A stretch of 64,000 nt of DNA from JAJCYX01 sp965243825 (lineage in GTDB: Bacteria; Chloroflexota; Dehalococcoidia; Lucifugimonadales; Lucifugimonadaceae). A program made the translations under genes and the position numbers. The first letter of the stretch is position 1; every line of letters starts with the position of its first letter. The notes below the pieces were generated by a model. It worked only from the letters and a program-made list of their open reading frames with translations, made no database searches and had not been told where the DNA came from. This document shows positions 43,801 through 51,137 of this stretch, piece by piece. The stretch spans positions 3,203,476 to 3,267,475 of the forward strand of contig CBDEVT010000001.1 in assembly GCA_965243825.1 (NCBI GenBank), read 5' to 3'.

Positions 43801-46800
43801 TGGAATTCGTCAATTGCGTCAGGTGAAGTCGTGGCGAAGGTACCAAGGAAGTTGGTCGTGAAAGAAAATGTTCCCGCAGGCGCCTGATCAAGAACGCAGT
43901 TCATCACGAACGGCGACTGAACAGTGAGGTCAGGCGGATTCGTCGGATAGGATGTGTTGATGTTAACTGCGCAAACCTGGGCAGTATTGGTGGTCACGTT
44001 CATTGTCAGACCCGAGGATGACAACGAAAATGTCGTTAGCGGAGTGCTGAGAATGTTTGCAGCCAGCTGCGCTGGGGATCCAGCGGTCGAAATTGTGTTG
44101 AGATTGACTCCGCAGTTAGGCGCTGGCGGATTGTGGTCTGCAAAATAAGAAACGAACTGCACCGCATCCGGCGGGTTTTCGTCTAGTTCAAACGCGATCG
44201 AACCTATCGACTCACCATCGTTCGTAGCATCGATCGAGACATCTACTCTGCCTGGATCGGATTCGTTCTCCAAATCGACTGACCAGGTGGCCGTCATTGA
44301 CGGAATGTCCGTCACTGTCATGGTGGCGCGACGCACCGGAACCCCCAACAAATCTGCCGCGGGAATAATGCCGTTCGGATCCGAGATAACCAATTCAAGC
44401 GAGTCCATGGGTTCTGAGAGACTTGCCGACAGCTGGCTTTCTGGATCGAAGTCGATCGCAACGCTGGATGGTAGACCGGTCAATTCAGTCGAGAACACTA
44501 AGCTACCAATGATTCCGCTACAGTCGACATTGTCTACTCCTCCCGGAGCGATCAACAGGAGAGAAGTTGCGTAGTCGGTTTCGAGATCTATCCCACCGGG
44601 AGGCAACGGATCGATAGAGCAAGCTCCGCTAAATAGCTGCGGAGTGTCGAACAAAGAAGCCAAATCCAGTTCGAGAGGCAACGAGGACCCGGGTTTCATG
44701 ACCGCTTCCAGAGATCCCGAAACACTCTCGCCCGTGTGTGAGAAATTCAGAGCACCCACGCCTGCCAGTGCCAAGTCGAGCGACTGAGAAAGATCATCTT
44801 CAAACAGAATGTCGTTCCGACCGATGCTCTGGATGTCGCCGAATACCGGAAGAGTTGATGCCGACGTGGACACCCCGAGCTGTATTCCACCGAGATATAC
44901 ATCTGGCGTGCCAGTCGAGGCCAGAACGGACAATCCTCCGGTGTTCAACCAATCGGCGTCCAGAGTACTTAGGGAGTCCAGCCTCAGGCGGGCCACAGAC
45001 AGCGGATCACCGAACAGGTCCCCGCTGCTTGTTGGCAAGGGTGTTCCGTCCGACGTTCTCAGGTACATCTCCAATGAAGTCAACATTGCTGAACCGAAGT
45101 CAGCATCAATTCCGGAGTCGGGATCAAAGGCGAAGCTAAAGTCACCGGGGATGTCGCGCATGCCGAATTCGGTGATCAGCGTTCCGATCTCGCCAGTACA
45201 ACTCACTTCATCCAGAGGCGATGCAGGGTCTGACATGTAGGAAATTGAACCAACAAAATCCGTAGAGAACGTTGATTCACCGGCAGGCAAGGAATCGACT
45301 AGGCAATTGACCGACACCTCAATTGAATCGCTCAAAACTGAAGATGAGTCGAGTTCAAGGAATATGTTCTGTACCGCAGCGGCATCTGCCTCAAGAATTA
45401 TTTCTGTTTCTACAGCAAGCGGATCTACACTGAAGATCGATTCTTCCGCATCCAAAACTCGCATTGCTACGGCTGCCGCTGTGCCGTCGTCGACAAGGGA
45501 CGCAGCATGCTGTGATGGGTTGGTGTCAAATTCCGGTGACACAGGAACTTCACCGACACCGGTGGAAACAGCAAGTTCGAGTTTCGGGACAATGATGCCG
45601 TCAGTTTCCATCGATATCAGACGGCTTGTAGTAACACCGGAAGGTGGCGTCAATCCAACCGCTGTGCTAGGTAGGTCCGTCGCTATTATTCGAATTTGCT
45701 TGACGTCCGCACCGAGCCACTCATCGGTATCGGAATACCCGTTCTCGTTCAACAAGAGCAGATCAATATCGGCAGTCGGTGAAGTAGTAGAGTAGGCCCA
45801 TTCGCCGTTGGTATTACCAACGAGACTCGCCGACGATGGCCAATCGTCTGCCGTTAGTGTGGTTCGGTTCCCCTGCCTGGTCCTCTGGAAGCCTAACTCT
45901 CCGATCGCTGAGTCGCCGGATGCTACGACGTCGTGGTTTCCAACGGCGTCGTCCAGATCAGAGCTGAAATCAAAGGTTGTTGGTGTCGTCGGAGTTTGAA
46001 GACTGGAAACAAAATCGGCAGTCAGGGGTGTTGAGTAATCTTGATCTTCGATGACGTCCAGTAGCAGATCCGTGGGTACGTTAGCATTCCATTGAAATTG
46101 AAAATTAGACGCTAGAGCTGCCGCGCCAAGGGATTCTCCTACTGCGAGGGTGCTCTCAAAATTTGCAGGGGCCGGATCGAGGGCAACGTTAAACAGAGCG
46201 TAATCAGTGACGCCGGTGGTGCTGTCTCCATGTGTATGGCCCGCCACGAATTCCATCTGCGCGGGTTGATCTGTGAACGTGCCAGTCAAACTAGAGGTAC
46301 GTTCGGCACCACCCAACGCACCTGGTATCAGGGTGACCTCGGAGGTGCTGGGAAGTGCGCCGCCGACAGTGTCGATCGACAAAATCAAGTTTGAAGGACC
46401 TTCTGCGGTTGCCGGCAGGTAACCGTCAAAAGGAATAATCACGGTAAGGACTGCGCCGGTCACGAATCCGTCACTGCCAAGTCGTTCGAGATTCACCGTA
46501 GCGTATGGATCGACGCCCGGAGTCAAGTCGACATGGAGAACTACATCTGACCCTCCCTGCCCGGTCGTTTTCGAATCGTCGATATCAATTCTAAGCGGCG
46601 CTCCAACTCGACCGGCCACGTGGAAGTCACCGGCAGCATGTTGAACCTCAACCACGAAGGGCACGGGGAAGCGATCTTTGGCCGCATCAACTTCAAAAAT
46701 GGGTATGGAGCTAACTACGTTTAAGACTGCAGCCTGACCCGCGGTCGGTTCTATTGGCAGCGGCGGTGTCGCAACTCCATCGGCAGTCAAATCATTGGAT

Positions 46801-46892
46801 CGATCGAGGTTCACCCATACGATCGTCACTGTGGCGACAACGAGGCTGGCGCCTAATATCGCTCTTAGCAGTCGGGCTCTAATTCCGTGCAA
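40818..46892 (-). CDS. giant secreted or anchored beta-rich repeat protein
   Basis: About 2024 residues from TTG 46892, which lies 7 bases after GGAG; the open frame extends 20 codons further without a site. The N-terminus is a signal anchor (RARLLRAILGASLVVATVTIVW). The rest is acidic, Ser/Thr/Asp-rich and predicted beta. Three diverged units of about 180 residues each carry a cysteine pair: CLVDSLPAGESTFSTDF...CTGEIG, CSIDPLPPGGIDLETDY...CSGIIG and CVLDQAPAGTFSFTTNF...CVGQNG. A short motif (L/I-x-x-I/L-P-x-x-x) recurs throughout, for example LTGLPSSVAIDF, TDIPSMTATW, FQDIPETMAM, LDGIPAEIDLEF. No catalytic domain is recognised. Probably a surface structural protein. Confidence 0.75.
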   Translation of the reverse strand: MHGIRARLLRAILGASLVVATVTIVWVNLDRSNDLTADGVATPPLPIEPTAGQAAVLNVVSSIPIFEVDAAKDRFPVPFVVEVQHAAGDFHVAGRVGAPLRIDIDDSKTTGQGGSDVVLHVDLTPGVDPYATVNLERLGSDGFVTGAVLTVIIPFDGYLPATAEGPSNLILSIDTVGGALPSTSEVTLIPGALGGAERTSSLTGTFTDQPAQMEFVAGHTHGDSTTGVTDYALFNVALDPAPANFESTLAVGESLGAAALASNFQFQWNANVPTDLLLDVIEDQDYSTPLTADFVSSLQTPTTPTTFDFSSDLDDAVGNHDVVASGDSAIGELGFQRTRQGNRTTLTADDWPSSASLVGNTNGEWAYSTTSPTADIDLLLLNENGYSDTDEWLGADVKQIRIIATDLPSTAVGLTPPSGVTTSRLISMETDGIIVPKLELAVSTGVGEVPVSPEFDTNPSQHAASLVDDGTAAAVAMRVLDAEESIFSVDPLAVETEIILEADAAAVQNIFLELDSSSVLSDSIEVSVNCLVDSLPAGESTFSTDFVGSISYMSDPASPLDEVSCTGEIGTLITEFGMRDIPGDFSFAFDPDSGIDADFGSAMLTSLEMYLRTSDGTPLPTSSGDLFGDPLSVARLRLDSLSTLDADWLNTGGLSVLASTGTPDVYLGGIQLGVSTSASTLPVFGDIQSIGRNDILFEDDLSQSLDLALAGVGALNFSHTGESVSGSLEAVMKPGSSLPLELDLASLFDTPQLFSGACSIDPLPPGGIDLETDYATSLLLIAPGGVDNVDCSGIIGSLVFSTELTGLPSSVAIDFDPESQLSASLSEPMDSLELVISDPNGIIPAADLLGVPVRRATMTVTDIPSMTATWSVDLENESDPGRVDVSIDATNDGESIGSIAFELDENPPDAVQFVSYFADHNPPAPNCGVNLNTISTAGSPAQLAANILSTPLTTFSLSSSGLTMNVTTNTAQVCAVNINTSYPTNPPDLTVQSPFVMNCVLDQAPAGTFSFTTNFLGTFATTSPDAIDEFQCVGQNGTALYDLLFQDIPETMAMSVGSGVTLSANDGSGGEAEVGLAMVELSTTSEEFGLLGTSALFGEDLRYLGVRLDDAPSTAFDWEFTPGESSVAVDTTPLVPADQASVGGLQFLALASTDQLEFLTLDAPSSSDDQLLRFFRKLDPRFQILEARLFGVERFSFAQLIDENGMEDPGETECVVDDDDEMPVRILNATIEVTEPRNLVGIVSSETPVEGSEPATIQSSTAVIALENDLTYLDLCTDTESHVGYEANSGGSIASLELSTNDHLFFASPDEVPEEATVPLPTTMSLELTGLPDELMLGFTQEGVPGGDSSNIEIAMLASGPVEGIAVHSSKPDADDDASPVPEEQTAHLDGIPAEIDLEFSMSTTPAANTDDPPTTSVTGVLEASDTLERIFLETVDPVVDKPETNRWTKMEVLGIPAYVFVSLTNDAKLINVDLTGSNVPPEHGDFQVITEADGIETIRLLQTTVLPGEETELFEPFTEGADGNSCFITEGAFENAIAGRAFSNDLNGHIDSAMCDSFGVDRVGFDDSEDHMVTTKWRTQRIREEGDDAGGPDYKLVGEDPDKKKSYFVDFVNSMTSVQFSGLQGAQVKIDLEPPSGEIPPEPGSWDPEEEETPESTYIPEGSIFFSAPSAEPHPIFIGDNSRLDRAIDFELVPFEQLQLIRIENIPDVIEVEMKALESIYFEASESPGQLDYFTGPRGGTETGETAQKFSVQNAPSAFSIDYTGIPKQPTAEDPEQPWFFEWEYSFALDASDQFRVLGAIQDAGSRTLLGFDLEDFAVDLSSEGLGYTPCDPVDLTLFGLSEDEDTCYGLFKANGTINALGNVSQEGVEGFLLYWPILNDPEDLDDGDENPNPDSWIAPELAYVPGVTFIVRDFEFLGGGVEIQFDATPFLPDLEPAPELGLIDIELGFVTIPVITDGDVIFDFWDQDFDVCYDPPELAEEQVVNEECIEDISINGSDYVTNNPWHLLPLLHDNSNHFDVLP

Positions 46893-47183
46893 GTGGATAC
46901 TCCAGTTCGCGGGTTGCGAGAGATTAACCCGGAAGATCCACAAATACAACAATCGAGAGGCTCATGATCGAGCATGGCGTCGCAGTAATCGATAATTTGC
47001 TTCGTAGCTTTTGCTTACCGATCTCATTTCAGACCATTAGCGTGCCGCGTGGATCGACGTCCATTCATGCTGCCTTATTCGGGACCAGCCGCACCGACGC
47101 GTACTTAGCCGGTGTAGTGGCGATTGGCGAAACGGTCCCCAGCGCCGACTCGATTGCCTTCAGTCGGAAACTTCATCTTTTAT

Positions 47184-48587
47184 TCAAGTCCATAGTCTCT
47201 GGATAGCCTTGACGCATTCTTCGATCATGATCTCAGCTGCGCCTGCCTCGAAGGGTGCAGTCGGTCCAACCTCGTAACCGCCTTCCGCGTAGGCATACTC
47301 CATCGGCAAATAACCGAAGTATCCGTTTGAGTATCCCGAAAAGAGCGTCCAATCGGCCGGGGAGCGCCTCTTGATTTCGACGCCGATCTCGGCAAAGGGT
47401 TCCACAGGTATTGACACCAATGCGGTGTTGCCGATCCGAATCACCTGGATTGGTATCTCGTACGATTTACCTCCCTGGCCGAACGATTGCGCATGCCGTA
47501 AGAGCAACGCCTCACGCTTTGCAGGGAATGCCGCTTCTTTGATCTGATCCAAAGCGGCTCCCCACCCTCTTACTTGCTCAAGATTTGTCCTAATTTCATC
47601 GAATCGATGTTGAACTTCAGCCACGGGTGGCATTTCCTTAACTGGAAGTTTTGCAGACGTCGTGAGCAGATCCAGAGAATCATCCGGTTCACCAATCTGA
47701 TTGAACGAATAGATCCCTAGATCAGCCCCGGACGGGAGAATCAGCTCGAGGTTTTCTTCTCGAGGTACGGGGTCAATGTTCAGACGAATACGTGCTGCCT
47801 CAACGCCGAGTCGTTTGCCGAGTCTCTTATAGACTGCAAGGTCTCCGGTGAAGCCCTCTACGGGTCCTTGGTTGCCAGCTGCGCCCTGCAGAAAAAGACA
47901 CATGCCGCCCACGATGTTTTCTACAGTCTGGCGCATTGGACCCGGATAATCAGGAGTGATCAACTTGTTATCCGGCCCCACGATCGTTGGATGACAGGCA
48001 AAATTGACTAGAGTTGCAACTGGATTCCCTTCCAAGTCGTCGAGAGCCGTTACAAGAACCTCGTGATCGACAAACCCTTCGGGATTCCTTCCAGTAAAAA
48101 CATGCCCGTCTGCGGTTACAGGTCGTCGATTTATGTTGATATCGCAAGAACCGGATCCCGTCTCGACTCTTACAGGTACCAGTGCATCGATAGCTATTTC
48201 AACGGCTTCTGCTGCTGCCGGTCCCATGGAAGCAAACCATGGTTCAACCATTTCTGATCCGGCCGCTATCCAGGACAGTCCTTCGATAGGCCCAGAATGC
48301 GTATGGGTGTAAGCGATACGCTGATTTTGGCCGGGTATTCCCGTTCGCTGCTCGACAGTCTTCCGAATTGGCCGGTCATACTCGTCAACCAACATGCACG
48401 TGTCTATGTCGAGGATTGCAATCCGCGCTGATGGGTCGGTGTTGCCGTGCCGCTGCAAGACAAGTACTGAAATAGTCAAGGGCATATCGATGCCCTCGGC
48501 AGTTTCGTGCGATTGAGCACCCCATCCGGCATGCGCTATTCCAACGGGTGGTGTGATATCGGATCTCGCAACTCCGGCAGCAAGCAT
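47184..48587 (-). CDS. neutral/alkaline ceramidase-like hydrolase
   Basis: A 467-residue enzyme with the N-terminal pattern of neutral/alkaline non-lysosomal ceramidases: AGVARSDITPPVGIAHAGWG, YTHTHSGP (metal His pair), and FACHPTIVGPDN with TPDYPGPMRQ, then FLQGAAGNQGPV. It lacks the C-terminal immunoglobulin-like domain and signal peptide, so it is the short intracellular-looking form common in environmental bacteria. The family hydrolyses ceramide amide bonds; other amides are possible here. GGAGG 7 bases before ATG 48587 fixes the start. Confidence 0.82.
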   Translation of the reverse strand: MLAAGVARSDITPPVGIAHAGWGAQSHETAEGIDMPLTISVLVLQRHGNTDPSARIAILDIDTCMLVDEYDRPIRKTVEQRTGIPGQNQRIAYTHTHSGPIEGLSWIAAGSEMVEPWFASMGPAAAEAVEIAIDALVPVRVETGSGSCDININRRPVTADGHVFTGRNPEGFVDHEVLVTALDDLEGNPVATLVNFACHPTIVGPDNKLITPDYPGPMRQTVENIVGGMCLFLQGAAGNQGPVEGFTGDLAVYKRLGKRLGVEAARIRLNIDPVPREENLELILPSGADLGIYSFNQIGEPDDSLDLLTTSAKLPVKEMPPVAEVQHRFDEIRTNLEQVRGWGAALDQIKEAAFPAKREALLLRHAQSFGQGGKSYEIPIQVIRIGNTALVSIPVEPFAEIGVEIKRRSPADWTLFSGYSNGYFGYLPMEYAYAEGGYEVGPTAPFEAGAAEIMIEECVKAIQRLWT

Positions 48588-48761
48588 TACTGGTCCTCCG
48601 CGGTGGAACTTTCGCGAACCTAATCCAATCGGGTATGTGGATCGAATTCGATCAGAGGGGAACCGTAGCCGATATAGAAGACTGATGAAAGTAGGCGACC
48701 GGCGGCAGGTATGCGCGCGGACTCAGAATCCGTTTTAGGTGATTTTGGAACCACGCGGAAA

Positions 48762-48789
48762 AGCAGCCCCGGGTAATTCCGAGGCTGCT
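48762..48789 (-). terminator. intrinsic terminator of the propeller-hydrolase gene
   Basis: AGCAGCC/GGCTGCT arms (7 bp, then one mismatch and CGG/CCG). On the minus strand the right arm is followed by TTTT. It lies 33 bases downstream of the minus-strand stop at 48822. Confidence 0.7.
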
Positions 48790-48821
48790 GTGCACGTGGG
48801 AATGACTTGGACCGAGGGTTG

Positions 48822-50954
48822 TTAGGTGGTCGTCAGTCGTTCCTTTAGCCAATCGCTGATAAGTTCCAGGAACCCATCCTTAAACTCCCTGGCGTTTGTG
48901 GAGAATTCTCCGACTGCTCCTGTGTCCGTCACCTGAAAGAAGTGATTGACATCATTGATCAGTTCGATCGCAAAGTTTTTCTTGCCTGCAGCTTCGAACA
49001 ACTGACGCAGCACCGGTTCGTTTTGCTCAGCGGGTACAGCCCAATCCTTATCGCCGAAGACCGCCAGCACTGGTTCGTCTACCTCTGACCAATGCGTCCC
49101 GGGATCAAACCGCAAGAAGCTCTCGTACCAAGGTGTCAGCAGTAGCTTTGGATCGCCGAGGATGTAGTCGGGAGCCAGAATGATTGCTGAACCGAGTTCA
49201 ATCAACTGCGCTAGCTCATCCAGACCTTCTCCTGAAAGGATGGTGTTTTGCGCATCGGTTAGATCATCCAGTGCGTTAGTTATGTAACTTTCGGCAGCAC
49301 CCTCAGCCTGAAGAAATCGCTCGGTCTGAAGCGGTAGCAGTTCTCGATGCGGTGCGACCGGACCTGCAATCGAAACGACGAAACTCAGGTCTATCTGGCT
49401 GGCCACTCCCGCCGCAATCGCACCACCCTCGCTGAACCCGACAACACCAATCTGATTAACGTCGATTCCAGTTATGCCTTTCAAGAACTCGACCATACTG
49501 ATCGTGTCAGAGATGCGTTCTTCAAGGGTCGTGTCGATGTTGCGTCCGGTCGATCGACCAATGCCTCTGTCGTCGACGCTTAATACCGCAACTCCCTGCT
49601 CGGCTAGGTGTTGTGCGAATTGGCGTCCCCAGGGCCAAGTGAAAAGCATGTCGCGACTGGAAGCTCCAGAACCGTTGATGAACACGGCCGCCGGATGCGG
49701 TCCCGGTGTCTCAGGCATGGTTATTAGACCGGAGTAATTCGCACCTGAGGTCTCGATGATTACTTCCATCTCAACCAGTCCGTCCGGAACCTCGATCTGT
49801 GAATTCTGGACCACCTCAGGCGGAACAATAGCCACCTGACGGCCTACATCAATTCCAACGTAGACAGTTTCATCGGATACCACTACCTGAGCAGGTGTGT
49901 TTCCTCCAACCTCAATTCGGGCGAGAGTTTGGCCGTCATTCGTCAACTGAGTGACAGTCCCGAATCCTTCGCCGAACAAAGACGTGATCCACACGTGGTC
50001 CCCGTCCAGCGCGATTTTTCCTGCGCCTCCCAATGGCGACGCAATTCGGCCAACATCGAATTCACGGACTTCAAGTGTGGAGGTGTCGATGCGCGTAAGG
50101 AATGCGAAGCCGTTTGAGACCCACACAAATCGACTGTCCGCTGCAATCTCAAGTGGTCGTCTGCCGATCCCGAGCTCAACAGTCGCCGTGATCTCTCCTT
50201 CGGTGGAGATACGTGTAACAGACTCGGTAGTGGTATTGGTCACCCAGATCGCGTCTCCATCGAATGCAATTTGTTCAGGAAATGGTCCAGCTTCAAACCG
50301 ACCTACCAAATTGCCTTCCAGGTCAAGTTTGGTGATTGTCCCTCCATCTTTGTTTGCCACCCAGATATGACCAGCTCCGAACGTTATGCCACGTGGCGAG
50401 GCTACGTCGAATCGGCCAAGGTCGGCGCCATCCACCCCAACTTTCCTGACCTGTTGGCCAGTGAAGTCCGATGTCCAGATAGCCTCGCCATCAAAGGTCA
50501 TACCTTGAATCGCATCTCGGCCTCCTCGGATTGAACCGGCCGATTCTCCCGTTACCAGCTCTCTTCTGGATATGAAGCCGGAACCCGATCCTCCTACATA
50601 GAGATGGTCATCTGCGATCATCAGAAAGTCTGCACCGTCCTGATTCGGGACATAGGAAATCTGTGGTACGGGTTCCAAAGTCGCAGTTGCTGTAGCTTCG
50701 ACTCTGGTCGGCTGAACTGCACTTGTAGGTATTTCTGTAGGCACACTTGTAGGCGTGGCTTGCGATACCCGGGTCGAGGTAGGTTCAGCTGAACTCTCGT
50801 TCGTGGATGGTTCAACTGTCTCCGTCTCGAGGGGTGATGAGTCTGCGCCGCTGGTACATGCGCCCAACAGGAAAATCGTAGCCACCAAAATAGAAACGGC
50901 AAGGTGGGTGCGAAAGTCGATAGAACTACCGCGCGAAATGAGTAAATCTCTCAT
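48822..50954 (-). CDS. lipoprotein fusing a beta-propeller to an alpha/beta-hydrolase
   Basis: A 710-residue lipoprotein. Lipobox LLGAC (Cys about 33), Ser/Thr/Pro linker to about 100. Residues about 105-380 are an NHL/Vgb-like propeller with repeats such as SPRGITFGAGHIWVANKDGG, PEQIAFDGDAIWVTNTT, PLEIAADSRFVWVSNGF and AGKIALDGDHVWITS. Residues about 395-705 are an alpha/beta-hydrolase: AVFINGSGAS (oxyanion HG-like turn), VDDRGIGRSTG, nucleophile in GVVGFSEGGAIAAG, Asp in AVFGDKDWAVP and His in INDVNHFFQ. It is an extracellular esterase or peptidase-like enzyme whose propeller may bind substrate. Hydrolase class is clear, substrate is not. Confidence 0.82.
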   Translation of the reverse strand: MRDLLISRGSSIDFRTHLAVSILVATIFLLGACTSGADSSPLETETVEPSTNESSAEPTSTRVSQATPTSVPTEIPTSAVQPTRVEATATATLEPVPQISYVPNQDGADFLMIADDHLYVGGSGSGFISRRELVTGESAGSIRGGRDAIQGMTFDGEAIWTSDFTGQQVRKVGVDGADLGRFDVASPRGITFGAGHIWVANKDGGTITKLDLEGNLVGRFEAGPFPEQIAFDGDAIWVTNTTTESVTRISTEGEITATVELGIGRRPLEIAADSRFVWVSNGFAFLTRIDTSTLEVREFDVGRIASPLGGAGKIALDGDHVWITSLFGEGFGTVTQLTNDGQTLARIEVGGNTPAQVVVSDETVYVGIDVGRQVAIVPPEVVQNSQIEVPDGLVEMEVIIETSGANYSGLITMPETPGPHPAAVFINGSGASSRDMLFTWPWGRQFAQHLAEQGVAVLSVDDRGIGRSTGRNIDTTLEERISDTISMVEFLKGITGIDVNQIGVVGFSEGGAIAAGVASQIDLSFVVSIAGPVAPHRELLPLQTERFLQAEGAAESYITNALDDLTDAQNTILSGEGLDELAQLIELGSAIILAPDYILGDPKLLLTPWYESFLRFDPGTHWSEVDEPVLAVFGDKDWAVPAEQNEPVLRQLFEAAGKKNFAIELINDVNHFFQVTDTGAVGEFSTNAREFKDGFLELISDWLKERLTTT

Positions 50955-51065
50955 GACCGACTCCTTGAATGCTTATTCAGGTCTCGATGTACCCGGCTCC
51001 GCTCCAGTCGGTCATGTAGCGAGAGGAGCAGAACCAGGTGACTGGAAAAGCTAGGAGTCGGTGAT

Positions 51066-51094
51066 AAAAATCACCTCACCCAAATGGGTGATTC
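51066..51094 (-). terminator. intrinsic terminator of the LAL gene at 51138
   Basis: On the minus strand TCACCC, ATTT, GGGTGA, then GGTGATTTTT. The arm GGGTGA recurs close by, so an alternative pairing is possible. It lies 44 bases past the stop of the minus-strand gene. Confidence 0.6.
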
Positions 51095-51137
51095 AGTCGG
51101 GTGAGATTCACGAACTTAACGTTGGCCTGGTGCAGGT

